Source: Clostridia bacterium (lineage in GTDB: Bacteria; Bacillota; Clostridia; Christensenellales; Borkfalkiaceae). From it: a stretch of DNA of 64,000 nucleotides. The stretch is taken from contig CAAGME010000048.1 in assembly GCA_900770945.1 (NCBI GenBank), forward strand, positions 61,057 through 125,056. Reading direction: 5' to 3'. The first letter of the stretch is position 1. The number at the start of each line of letters is the position of its first letter. The notes under the pieces were generated by a model that did no database searches, was not told the DNA's origin, and was given only the letters and a program-made list of their open reading frames with translations. Below are positions 1-8,428 of this stretch, piece by piece. The position numbers and the translations under genes were made by a program.

Positions 1-129
1 GTAAACGAACATTCTGAAAAACAGCAGAACAAGGTAAACGGCTAAAATAATCGCAAATGCATTCATCCACGAAAACTTTTCGTTTATTTCGTCAAGCCTT
101 TTTTCTCTTATGTTTTTTTGAAAAACCAT
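1..129 (-). CDS. N-terminus of a membrane protein, cut by the window edge
   Basis: An open frame starts at the ATG ending at 129 and runs off the left edge, giving 43 residues. The first 22 are charged (NIREKRLDEINEK). They are followed by a hydrophobic stretch at about residues 23-43 (AFAIILAVYLVLLFF), which reads as a first membrane segment. An AGGAG lies about 12 bases upstream, next to an alternative in-frame GTG at 141. It lies directly behind the hydrolase-like gene on the same strand, so it is probably the next gene of the sbcDC transcript. The family is not recognisable from this fragment. Confidence 0.55.
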   Translation of the reverse strand, partial: MVFQKNIREKRLDEINEKFSWMNAFAIILAVYLVLLFFRMFVY

Positions 130-156
130 ATCGAAAACCACGCTCCTATATTCTTT

Positions 157-1848
157 TTACAAAACAACCACGTTGTTGACGATACATTTTGAATCGCTGT
201 CTATTTTTAAAGCCAAAATCTCGGAATAATCTTTTATTCCTCGGCGTTCGACGGATTTAAAATCGGAACACTTTATTATAACGTTCTGCCATATGTCGCC
301 GGGATGTAAATCAACGACAAAGGAATACTCCTTTACATCTTCCTCTTTGCCTGCCAAAACGGAAACGGAAAGAGAAGTAAACTCCTTAACGTTCACGTCG
401 AACATTATAAGCGAACGTTCGCTCAAGTTCACCATTCTCGGGTTAATTCTGTAAGTCACAAGCCCGTACTTAGAGCATACGCCAGAGATGTCGTTTGAGC
501 CGATTAAGCTTTCAACGGGATTCTCTCCATCGAAAAACACTCCGCCGAGAGCATATTTTTCCATTGAATACACGGCAAAACCGTTGGTTTTGTCACGTGA
601 AGAATAAACGAGGTTCGCCTGCCTTGCGTTAATTTTCGGTATCTTTTTAAATACTATTTTCGAACTGACGGTTATTCCGCTTTTGTATTCGACGACACAA
701 AAGCAGTTTATAAACGTGCTGTTTCCGAAAAGTTCGCTTACAAAGAACTTTTTGTCCTCGATTTTGCTTTTGACAAGTCGCATAGTCCGCCACTCGCGGT
801 ACGCGGGATACGGTCCGTCCTCGGCAAGGTACACGCTCAACGCCTTCGGACGCATTATGTCCGAAAAGTCTATGTCTACTTCCGCCGTCACTTTTTTGTT
901 TTCTACCTGAACGCTTACTTTAGGTTCAAACGGCATTTCGAGCCTGAATCCGAGCAAAAATTTTGCAAGGAACAAATCAACGTTCAGTTTGCAGTTAGCG
1001 TCGAGCGAATCGGAAAAATTAGGCGCAAAATTGAGATATGCGGGAACGTCGTCCTTAATTCTGCACATCGTATCGACTCCGCGGTCACAGTCAAAACGCC
1101 TGCTGTTCGTCGTCGTCATATAAAACACCGGGCAACGGACGTATTGTGCGTACGCGTGCGCGTCGACGCCCGCAAGGTAGCGCAATCGGTCGTCGTTCAT
1201 TTCAAGCTCGTTCCCGGAATATTTGCTCACCCCTTTGTAAGCTCTCCAACCCGCGCCGAAAAGCGGGATAAAGCAATCGATTCTCGTATCCGTACCGGCT
1301 AACGCCCAGCCTATGCTCGCGCCCTCTTTTATGCCGATAACGCCTATCGATTCGAGTTCGTGGCGGGATTTTAAAAAGGACACCGCATACTTTGCCACGG
1401 CAACCCACTCATACCAGCAAGTTTCCTTTGCGGTCGTTTCGACCTGGTCCATCAAGTCCTTTGCTTTATTGTAGTTAGCGTACGAAATGCTTGACGGATA
1501 ACGAGTATAGTTTTCGGTTTTTTCCCATTCGCCGCGATAATCTATCATAAGAACGGCGTACCCTTGCTTAACGTAAAGGTCAACAAGTTCGAGGTCCACG
1601 GTTTTGTCCGCATCGGGCAAAATCAAAATCCCCGCTTTTCGGCTTTTTTTAGCCATATTCGTGGACTTTGCATAAACCCCGTAAACGCGAACTCTTCCGT
1701 CCGCCGTCTCGCGCCCGGAAAAATAAACGTCGCTGTATATAACGTTGTCGAAAGTTTCGTCACCCGTAACGCTTTCTTTAAGCGGCAAGGAAGAATTAAA
1801 ATCTTTCCAAACCATTACCGGTGACAATATGGTACTCGTCGTTTCCAT
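157..1848 (-). CDS. alpha/beta-hydrolase-fold protein with a lost nucleophile
   Basis: A 563-residue protein. Residues about 70-200 read as an alpha/beta-hydrolase core of the acetyl-xylan-esterase/dienelactone-hydrolase type: a strand (AGILILPDA), a helix, a second strand with MIDYRGEW, then the elbow strand SIGVIGIKEGASIGW. The family elbow is G-x-S-x-G. Here residues 172-176 read GIKEG, so lysine 174 replaces the nucleophilic serine and classical serine-hydrolase activity is unlikely. Residues from about 310 onward form a beta-rich C-terminal region with no family I recognise. A GAGAGG site precedes the ATG, and the gene begins 12 bases after sbcC ends, so it is the third gene of the sbcD-sbcC transcript. 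It may be a binding or structural paralogue. Function unknown. Confidence 0.75.
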   Translation of the reverse strand: METTSTILSPVMVWKDFNSSLPLKESVTGDETFDNVIYSDVYFSGRETADGRVRVYGVYAKSTNMAKKSRKAGILILPDADKTVDLELVDLYVKQGYAVLMIDYRGEWEKTENYTRYPSSISYANYNKAKDLMDQVETTAKETCWYEWVAVAKYAVSFLKSRHELESIGVIGIKEGASIGWALAGTDTRIDCFIPLFGAGWRAYKGVSKYSGNELEMNDDRLRYLAGVDAHAYAQYVRCPVFYMTTTNSRRFDCDRGVDTMCRIKDDVPAYLNFAPNFSDSLDANCKLNVDLFLAKFLLGFRLEMPFEPKVSVQVENKKVTAEVDIDFSDIMRPKALSVYLAEDGPYPAYREWRTMRLVKSKIEDKKFFVSELFGNSTFINCFCVVEYKSGITVSSKIVFKKIPKINARQANLVYSSRDKTNGFAVYSMEKYALGGVFFDGENPVESLIGSNDISGVCSKYGLVTYRINPRMVNLSERSLIMFDVNVKEFTSLSVSVLAGKEEDVKEYSFVVDLHPGDIWQNVIIKCSDFKSVERRGIKDYSEILALKIDSDSKCIVNNVVVL

Positions 1849-1860
1849 TTTTTCCTCTCG

Positions 1861-4488
1861 TCAACCGCTCGCCGATACGGATGAACCGTGTTCGGCAGAG
1901 GCGGCGGTAACTGTAATTTTTGAAGTAATACGTTCCTTCAACGCTTCGACATGCGATATAACGCCTATCGAAAAATCGGAATTTTTTAACCTTTCAAGAC
2001 TGTCTATTACGACGTCGATAAGCGCGGCGTCAAGCGAGCCGAACCCCTCGTCAAGAAAGAAAAATTCTATAGGACGCATAGATTTTGCGTATATGCTCTT
2101 AGACAAAGCAAGCGCGAGCGAAAGCGAAACGAGAAAAAGTTCTCCGCCGGAAACGGTGTCTACTCGTCTTTTTATTCCGCCGCTCAGATAATCGACGACG
2201 AAAAAGTCGCTTTCGTATACAAGCGAATACCTCCCGCCCGAAAGCACTACAAGCGTGTCTTTTGCATCGAGCGCGATTGACGAAAGGTATTCTTCGGCAA
2301 TAAACTCAACGAGCGAATTGCTTTTTACCACGGCAACGAGTTTTTCTCTCAAAGCCTTGTCCGCCGTCACTTCGCCTAATTCATTCTCTATTATACACCT
2401 TTTTACGGATTTTTGCGATAATTTTTCATATGTTTTTCGCAAATAATCTCTTTGTTTGTCCGCTTCCGTCGTTTTTTTTGTCTCTTGAGCGAGTTTTTCG
2501 CTTTCCGATTTGTAATTCTGCTCGGAATAGTCGCCTTCTTTAACGGATAAAGTAAGGTCTTTTATGCGTTCCCTTAATGCCGCGACCCTATTATCGAACC
2601 CGGAAATCTGCGTTTCGAGTGTATCGTCAAAGTCTTCCGCCGCAACGGCAAGCACTTCACGTTCGTCTTCGAAGTCTTTCATAGCCTTTTCGGTTATGTC
2701 TGAAAGTGCCTTTTTCGAACGTTCAAGACCGCTCAACTTTTCTTCCGAAAGTCTTTTCTCGCTTTCCGTTTTATTAAGCTTTTCGTTTAACTTGGAATAT
2801 TTGAGCAGTACGCCGTCAATTCTGTCGCTCAAAGCTTTTTCAAGCTTCTTTTTCTCGCTATAAACTTTTTCGTAATCGTCATCGCCGATTAAGGCATACA
2901 GCTTTTGTTTGATAGCGGCATTCTCGTCGCCGAGCCGTTTGCCTTCTTCGAGCGTTTTTGAAAGAACTAAGTTTTGTTTGTCCTCTTCGGCTTTCAGTCT
3001 GTCTTTTTGCTTTTCGGCGGCTGAAAGCTTTTTCGAATCCTCGTCTTTTTCTTCAAGCAGTTTTTTTAGCTCCGAAAGCGAACCGCCGCGTTTTTCGGTT
3101 TCCTTAAGATTTTTTTCAATGCGCTCGTCTATAGCTCTTTTTATATCCTCGCTTGCCGACGAAAAGCCCTTCAGGACTTTTAAAAATTCAATTTCTTCAA
3201 GTCCGCGTTTAACTCTTGCTTCGTTCGAAATGAAAGATAGTTGCTCGTTTATCTTTTCGTCAAGTCTTTTCGAATCGATAAAGTTTTTAGCCTCCTCGTA
3301 AGTTTTTTCCGCTTTTATTCTTTCGCTTTCGGCTTTTTGTACGGCAAACTTTACCGCCTTATATGTTTCTCTGAAAGCTTTAAGCTTAACTTCGTTTTCA
3401 TCGAATCTTATCTTATCCGCGCGGAGCGCAGTCAGGCTTTCTATTTTCGCTTTTAGGTCGGAAAGCTCGTTTTTTAGTCCGTCAAGACCTAAAAATTCTT
3501 TTTCGGCTAACACGAATTCGTCGGTCGTTCTTTTTAGCTCCGCCGCTATCAAAGAAAGGTTCTTTTCTTCTTCAACAATTTCTTTTCTGTAATTTTTTAA
3601 CTTTTCGATACCGTCCTTTAACGTAAGGGCTTTTTCCCTTTTGGCTAAAAACAGCCTTTTTTTCTCAATCCATTCACGCTTTTTTTCTAAGTTTTCAAGC
3701 TCGGTTTTTTTCTTTAAAAGCTCGTCATGTCTGACATAATTACTTTTAAAATCGTCGAATTGCTCTTTGATTTTTGAAAGTATTACGTTTTGCTCTTCAA
3801 ATGCTTTTTCGGCTAAGGCGAGTTCGTTTTTTACCCTCTTTACTTCCTCGGGAGTACAATCTTCATATTCGGAAAGCTTTGCTCTTTTTACGGCGACTTC
3901 TCTTTCTAAAACATCGATTTCCCCTTTCAATTTTTTTAAAAGCTTAACGCCGTATTTATCGAGATTGAAAAGCCCGCTCATCATGTTAAGCCTGTCGTTT
4001 CTTCTCATGGTAACAAAGGAAGCGAACTGACCTTGCGGGAGGACTATACACTTAGAAAAATCATCCATTTTAAGCCCTATGGTTTTTTCTATCGCCTCGT
4101 TCACGCTCTCCGTGCCTTCGGCTATCGGCATAAGGGTTTCGCCGTCCTTTTTATACAGCGCGGCTTTTGGTATCGGCGCGGTTTTTCTTTCTTCTTTCAG
4201 CTTATATTCGCGCGTCACGACATAGGTCGAATAAACTTTTTCCTTTATTGCAAAAGTAAACGAAACGGAGCATTTTCCGACAGAGGCGTTTATAAAGTCG
4301 GACGAGGAAAGACTTTTGGGGAGCCTGCCGTAAAGAGACAAAAAGATTGCGTCGAGTATCGTGCTTTTTCCGCTACCGGTCGGTCCGAATATACCGAAAA
4401 GCCCGCTTTTTAAAAGCTCGGTAAAATCTATATTTGTTTCGTCTTTATAAGATTTTAATCCGGAAAACTCAATAGCTATCGGTTTCAT
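1861..4488 (-). CDS. sbcC: SbcC, exonuclease/DNA-repair ATPase subunit (Rad50 homologue)
   Basis: SbcC pairs with the SbcD nuclease to process hairpins and blocked DNA ends. The P-loop GPTGSGKST is at residues 35-43. The Q-loop region (VLPQGQF) follows near residue 148, then a long charged coiled coil to about 690. The ABC signature VSGGE lies near 780, and Walker B with its glutamate (FFFLDEGFGSLD) near 809-820. At 875 residues it is shorter than E. coli SbcC (1048). No CxxC zinc-hook motif occurs anywhere: its few cysteines (for example GKCSV, FSKCI, YEDCT, VKRCI) are isolated. The ATG overlaps sbcD by 20 bases and has GGAGGCGGAAG in front of it, so the two are translationally coupled. Confidence 0.95.
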   Translation of the reverse strand: MKPIAIEFSGLKSYKDETNIDFTELLKSGLFGIFGPTGSGKSTILDAIFLSLYGRLPKSLSSSDFINASVGKCSVSFTFAIKEKVYSTYVVTREYKLKEERKTAPIPKAALYKKDGETLMPIAEGTESVNEAIEKTIGLKMDDFSKCIVLPQGQFASFVTMRRNDRLNMMSGLFNLDKYGVKLLKKLKGEIDVLEREVAVKRAKLSEYEDCTPEEVKRVKNELALAEKAFEEQNVILSKIKEQFDDFKSNYVRHDELLKKKTELENLEKKREWIEKKRLFLAKREKALTLKDGIEKLKNYRKEIVEEEKNLSLIAAELKRTTDEFVLAEKEFLGLDGLKNELSDLKAKIESLTALRADKIRFDENEVKLKAFRETYKAVKFAVQKAESERIKAEKTYEEAKNFIDSKRLDEKINEQLSFISNEARVKRGLEEIEFLKVLKGFSSASEDIKRAIDERIEKNLKETEKRGGSLSELKKLLEEKDEDSKKLSAAEKQKDRLKAEEDKQNLVLSKTLEEGKRLGDENAAIKQKLYALIGDDDYEKVYSEKKKLEKALSDRIDGVLLKYSKLNEKLNKTESEKRLSEEKLSGLERSKKALSDITEKAMKDFEDEREVLAVAAEDFDDTLETQISGFDNRVAALRERIKDLTLSVKEGDYSEQNYKSESEKLAQETKKTTEADKQRDYLRKTYEKLSQKSVKRCIIENELGEVTADKALREKLVAVVKSNSLVEFIAEEYLSSIALDAKDTLVVLSGGRYSLVYESDFFVVDYLSGGIKRRVDTVSGGELFLVSLSLALALSKSIYAKSMRPIEFFFLDEGFGSLDAALIDVVIDSLERLKNSDFSIGVISHVEALKERITSKITVTAASAEHGSSVSASG

Positions 4489-5647
4489 CTTCCGCCTCCG
4501 TATCGTGAACGCACTTTAAGAACAATTCCAGCATGTCCGCCGGAACTTCCGCATTGAAGCGCGACTTATAGTATTCCTTAAAAAGTTCTTCGCTGCCCAT
4601 AACCGTTCGGCTTTTTTGCACCCTCTCGCCCGACGAATAATTTATCCTCAAAATCGCGTTCGGGTACGCGCCGACGAGCTTTTTTAATTCTTCGCTCGAC
4701 GGCGGAGATGAGAGTTCGAGCGTTATTTCGGCAAACGTTTCCCCCGCTTTTGCCATAAATTTTTCGGCTTCTTCGCAAGATTTTAAAGTCGTCCGCAAAA
4801 GTTTTTTATACCCGCTCAACTCAATTGTTTTTAAGTCGCCGACGCGCGCTTTTTCGACCGAAAAAACATTTACGGATTTTTCGTAAGACGCTTCGTCGAA
4901 AGCGTACTGCAAAAGCGAGCCGCTGTAAATTATATTTCTTTCGCGGCTCACGACCTGCCTTTTATGCAAATGCCCGAGCGCGGAATATATCACGTTCTCC
5001 CCTATAACCGACGGCGGAACGATTCTCGCGCCGCCAAGGTCTATAGACCGTTCTCCCTCGCTTTTTTCGCCGCCGAGCATAAAAAGATGCGCAACGAGAA
5101 CGACCGGCAAGTTGTCGGTATTTTTCGCAACAGCTTCGCCGATATAACGCTTAACCTTATCGGTATACGACTCGTCCTCGTTGAGCTTTTCTTTCATTCT
5201 AAGCTCCGTCGGGTACGGAAGAAGCGCGACGTAAACTTTTTCGTCGTTTTTAGAAAAAACAATATAATCCTTACCTCTTTTTTCGCATTTAACAAGCGAA
5301 TTTTCGTCGTTAAAAAGCGTTCTCTCCTCTCCGTAAAAATAAACGTTGCATTTTTCGGCAAGCGCGGCGGAAGCCGACAGCCTTACGGGGTCGTCATGAT
5401 TCCCCGCGATTATCACGACTGCGGAGCCGAGCACCGAAAGAGCAGAGACACAGTCAAAAAACAACTGTTCGGCTTCTGCGCTCGGCGTAAACGTATCGAA
5501 CACGTCACCCGCGACAAGCACAACGTCAATTTGTTCGTTTTTCGCAACGTCCACAAGAGATTTGAGAGCTTCACGCTGTTCTTCTATACGACTGCGTCCT
5601 TCTAACTTTTTTCCGATATGCCAATCGGAAGTATGCAAAAACTTCAT
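4469..5647 (-). CDS. sbcD: SbcD, Mre11-type nuclease subunit
   Basis: Nuclease subunit of SbcCD, a metal-dependent phosphoesterase. Metal-binding motifs are in order: D8/H10 (TSDWHIG), D48 (AGDVFD), N83-H84-D85 (AGNHDD), H187 (VAHLF) and H226/H228 (GHLHK). The C-terminal part is the capping and SbcC-binding region. I start at the ATG at 5647 because GGAAGGG lies 5 bases upstream and the protein then begins MKFLHTSDWH, as in the family. A longer frame begins at 5677 but has no better ribosome-binding site. Length is 392 residues, normal for SbcD. It is the first gene of the sbcD-sbcC-hydrolase run and diverges from the replication pair at 5819. Confidence 0.95.
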   Translation of the reverse strand: MKFLHTSDWHIGKKLEGRSRIEEQREALKSLVDVAKNEQIDVVLVAGDVFDTFTPSAEAEQLFFDCVSALSVLGSAVVIIAGNHDDPVRLSASAALAEKCNVYFYGEERTLFNDENSLVKCEKRGKDYIVFSKNDEKVYVALLPYPTELRMKEKLNEDESYTDKVKRYIGEAVAKNTDNLPVVLVAHLFMLGGEKSEGERSIDLGGARIVPPSVIGENVIYSALGHLHKRQVVSRERNIIYSGSLLQYAFDEASYEKSVNVFSVEKARVGDLKTIELSGYKKLLRTTLKSCEEAEKFMAKAGETFAEITLELSSPPSSEELKKLVGAYPNAILRINYSSGERVQKSRTVMGSEELFKEYYKSRFNAEVPADMLELFLKCVHDTEAEDETDSY

Positions 5648-5745
5648 TTCACCCTTCCCGATAAAAGTAAAAAGCAAAAATTATAGTGCTTAAAAAAAAT
5701 TAAACCACAATATTTTGCGTTTTTGGAAAAACACCCTTTTATCGT

Positions 5746-5774
5746 TTGAAATTTATTTGATTTTATTATATTAT
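5746..5774 (+). promoter_or_regulatory. sigma-A promoter for the DnaB/DnaD-dnaI pair
   Basis: TTGAAA, a 17-base spacer and TATTAT lie about 45 bases upstream of the gene at 5819. The leader of roughly 38 bases contains AAGGA before the ATG. Consensus match only. Confidence 0.6.
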
Positions 5775-5818
5775 ATATTTCACATAATTTCAAGCGTATT
5801 TTTAAGGATTAAAAGAAA

Positions 5819-7288
5819 ATGGCGTTTTGTTCTTTTGCAAAAGAAGCGGGAAAATCTTTAACGACGAGTATCGACAACTCTTTTTTCACCGATTATTTAA
5901 CGGAAGCCGACGGCGAGGCCGTAAAAGTTTATCTCTACGGGCTGTATCTTTGTCGCAACAACGAGGGAGAATTTACCCTGACCGATATGGCGAAAGCGCT
6001 TTTTACGGACGAGGAAAAAATTAAAGATTGTTTCAGATATTGGGAAGAATTCGACGCGGTATCAGTCACTTCCGACGATCCTTTTTTGGTTAAATATCTT
6101 CCGCTCACGACCTATGGCAGACCGAAAAAATTCCGAAGCGGAAAATACGACGATTTCAACAAGTCGATGCAATCCCTCATTACCGACAGAATGATTTCGA
6201 CAAACGAATACGCCGAATATATTTCCGTTATGGAAGACTACAATATTCGCCCCGACGCAATGCTTATGATCGCAAAATACTGCGTTGACACGAGCGGAAC
6301 ATCTGTAAGCGGAAAATATATCATCAACAAAGCGCGCAAACTTGCCATGCAGAGAATAACTACCGTTGAAGCCGTAGAAGCGGAACTCTCGGATTACAAC
6401 TCTTCAAGCGCGGAAGTACAAAAAGTTTTGACTGCTATCGGTATAAAGCGCAAAGCCGATATAGACGACTTTAATTATTTTTCCAAATGGACGAGCGAAC
6501 TTATGTTTACGCCTGCAAGCGTAATTTTCGCCGCGAAGAAGTTCAAAGCCAAGACTCTCCAACGCCTCGACGGGGTATTAATGGAGCTTTACGGCGCGAA
6601 AAAATTTTCCGAAAAGGAAATTTCCGACTACTTTGACAAAAAGGAAGAAGTCGCTTCTCTTTCTAAAGAAATCACGAGGAAGCTATCCGTTTATTACGAA
6701 ATTATTCAACCGGTAGTCGATACTTACGTCAACCCGTGGCTCAGCCTCGGCTTTGAAAAGGATTCTTTGCTTTTTATCGCCGATTTTTGTTTCAAGCGCC
6801 GCAGAAGAACTCTCGAAAGCATGGACGAAACGGTTAAAAACCTCTATAAGCAAGGCTTGGTAACGCAGTCGGCAATAGCCTCTTACCTCAAAAAACGCGG
6901 AGTCGACGAAGAATTCATTAAAGAGATTTTCGCGCTGACCGGCGAGGACAGAAAGCCCAACGAATGGGACAGAAAAACGCTTGCCGCCTGGCGAGAATGG
7001 GGATTTTCGGACGATATGATAAAAGCGGCTGCTCCGTTTGCGGCAGGCAAATCGAGTCCTATGGTTTACATAAACGCAATCTTAGGCGATTGGAAATCAA
7101 AAGGCATATTCTCGCCCGACAAGATACCCGAAAAACAATCGGTTAAGCAAAATTCGGGCAAAAATAACGGCGTAGGCGCGTACGTCGACGGTGACACGAT
7201 TAAATCCGCCGAGTTTAAACTTGCAAGGACATACACGAAAGCCGAACTCGACGCTTTAATAGACGATATCGAAAACGTAGATTTTTAA
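5819..7288 (+). CDS. DnaB/DnaD-family replication initiation protein
   Basis: A 489-residue relative of the B. subtilis DnaB primosome protein, which helps load the replicative helicase at oriC and at restart sites. The N-terminal ~115 residues are helical and winged-helix-like. A first DnaD-type module spans about 118-190 (YISVMEDYNIRPDAMLM ... IINKARKLA). A second near the C-terminus carries the family signature YxxxILxxWxxxGI at residues 417-431. Two such modules fit DnaB rather than single-module DnaD. The next gene, 12 bases downstream, is the DnaI loader, which reproduces the dnaB-dnaI pairing of Bacilli and Clostridia. The symbol is left empty because dnaB also names the helicase in other bacteria. 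Confidence 0.85.
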   Translation: MAFCSFAKEAGKSLTTSIDNSFFTDYLTEADGEAVKVYLYGLYLCRNNEGEFTLTDMAKALFTDEEKIKDCFRYWEEFDAVSVTSDDPFLVKYLPLTTYGRPKKFRSGKYDDFNKSMQSLITDRMISTNEYAEYISVMEDYNIRPDAMLMIAKYCVDTSGTSVSGKYIINKARKLAMQRITTVEAVEAELSDYNSSSAEVQKVLTAIGIKRKADIDDFNYFSKWTSELMFTPASVIFAAKKFKAKTLQRLDGVLMELYGAKKFSEKEISDYFDKKEEVASLSKEITRKLSVYYEIIQPVVDTYVNPWLSLGFEKDSLLFIADFCFKRRRRTLESMDETVKNLYKQGLVTQSAIASYLKKRGVDEEFIKEIFALTGEDRKPNEWDRKTLAAWREWGFSDDMIKAAAPFAAGKSSPMVYINAILGDWKSKGIFSPDKIPEKQSVKQNSGKNNGVGAYVDGDTIKSAEFKLARTYTKAELDALIDDIENVDF

Positions 7289-7300
7289 CGGAGAAAAACT

Positions 7301-8215
7301 ATGATAAATTCAAAAAGCCTTATCGACAAAGTAGAAGAGTTTTACGCAAAAAAAGCCGCAGAACGTTCTTTTTCGGCTTTTTTAAACGAGTATAAGCTTT
7401 CCGACGTAGATGATTACGACAAGGTAAAATACGCCTATAAAGCCGCCGTTTTCGACAGAGAAAAAGCTTTATACTCGGGCGACGAAAAAACAGCGAAAGA
7501 AAAGGACGTTGAAGCCGCCCGATTAAAAGTCGTTCTCGACAAAATAACGTCCTCCGTTCCCGGTGAAAGCCCCTCTTACGAGTGCGAGCTGTGCAAGGAT
7601 ACGGGCAGGCTCAATAACGGCTACTGCAAATGCTTTTTAGACAAGGTAATTTCGGAAGCGTACGCCTTTCTCGGCTTAAAAAGACCGCATTTAAAAAGCT
7701 TTGAGGACGACGTTTTTTCCGCCGTAAATAAAACCGAAACCTTAAAAAACAAACTGATTGAATACGCGGACGACTTTTCAAAAAGAGAAAAGAATATTTA
7801 TCTGTGCGGCGGCGCGGGCGCAGGAAAAACTTTTTATGCGCAATGCGTAACGGACAGACTTGAAAAAAACGGCTTCACCCCTTTGTTTTTAACGGCTTTC
7901 GAACTGAACGACATCGCTACGGGCTTGTTTAAAAAATCGGCGTTGGAAAAAACGATAACGGACGATATCCTTTCGACTTGCGACTTGCTCGTTATCGACG
8001 ACCTCGGCAGCGAACCCGTTTACGGTAAAGTTACCGTCGAAAAAATAAACACGATAGTTACTCGTCGCAGCGAACTGAAAAAGCCTATTTTTATAACGAC
8101 AAACCTTATGACGGACGAAATCTTATCAAGATACGGCGAAAGAATTTTTTCGAGAATAACAGGGAAGAATACCGTGATTTTACAATTGAACGGAAAAGAT
8201 TTGAGAAAAATGTAG
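7301..8215 (+). CDS. dnaI: DnaI, AAA+ helicase loader
   Basis: A 304-residue AAA+ ATPase that delivers the hexameric replicative helicase to DNA. The N-terminal ~115 residues end in a zinc-binding motif, C95-x2-C98 followed by C109-x-C111 (CELCKDTG ... YCKC), which is typical of DnaI rather than E. coli DnaC. The P-loop CGGAGAGKT lies at 169-177 and Walker B LLVIDDLG at 229-236. A sensor/arginine region (FITTNLMTDEILSRYGERIFSRI) ends the AAA+ core. The start has GGAG 8 bases upstream. It is cotranscribed with the DnaB/DnaD gene and followed at once by an intrinsic terminator. Confidence 0.92.
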   Translation: MINSKSLIDKVEEFYAKKAAERSFSAFLNEYKLSDVDDYDKVKYAYKAAVFDREKALYSGDEKTAKEKDVEAARLKVVLDKITSSVPGESPSYECELCKDTGRLNNGYCKCFLDKVISEAYAFLGLKRPHLKSFEDDVFSAVNKTETLKNKLIEYADDFSKREKNIYLCGGAGAGKTFYAQCVTDRLEKNGFTPLFLTAFELNDIATGLFKKSALEKTITDDILSTCDLLVIDDLGSEPVYGKVTVEKINTIVTRRSELKKPIFITTNLMTDEILSRYGERIFSRITGKNTVILQLNGKDLRKM

Positions 8216-8230
8216 CTTAATATACGACAA

Positions 8231-8263
8231 AAACCGCTTCGAAAAACGCGAAGCGGTTTTTTT
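8231..8263 (+). terminator. intrinsic terminator of the dnaI operon
   Basis: AAACCGCTTCG pairs with CGAAGCGGTTT across a 7-base loop and is followed by a T-run. It lies 16 bases after the dnaI stop. Confidence 0.9.
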
Positions 8264-8269
8264 GATACA

Positions 8270-8297
8270 AAAAAAAGGCTGCGTCAAACAGCCTTTA
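8270..8297 (-). terminator. intrinsic terminator of the cdaA transcript
   Basis: Read on the minus strand, AAAGGCTG and CAGCCTTT pair across a 7-base loop and are followed by eight T. It lies just behind the small membrane-protein frame at 8302 and faces the dnaI terminator. Confidence 0.88.
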
Positions 8298-8301
8298 ATG
8301 C

Positions 8302-8415
8302 TTAGCAAGCAATAACTATATAAATGAAAAGCGCGCAGCCGAGAGCTATCAGAAACGGTTTGAAGCAATCGGCTATAAACCTACCCGCTTTTTTGAAAAA
8401 TCCTTCTTTTGCCAT
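8302..8415 (-). CDS. 37-residue membrane microprotein downstream of cdaA
   Basis: A short frame that starts with ATG 13 bases after the cdaA stop and has a near-perfect AAGGAGG seven bases upstream. The product begins MAKEGFFKKAGRF, a basic amphipathic head, and ends with one hydrophobic segment (FLIALGCALFIYIVIAC) at about residues 21-37, so it should be a single-pass membrane peptide. The transcript terminates 5 bases after its stop, which fits a genuine terminal gene of the cdaA operon. In many Bacillota this position holds cdaR and then glmM, both missing here. I do not recognise a family. A role at the CdaA membrane domain is only an inference from position. Confidence 0.7.
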   Translation of the reverse strand: MAKEGFFKKAGRFIADCFKPFLIALGCALFIYIVIAC

Positions 8416-8428
8416 AATCGGTCCCTCC

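Noticed and set aside
8180..8368. 62-codon minus-strand frame
   Set aside because: It spans both converging terminators and is out of frame with the well-supported 37-residue gene at 8302-8415.
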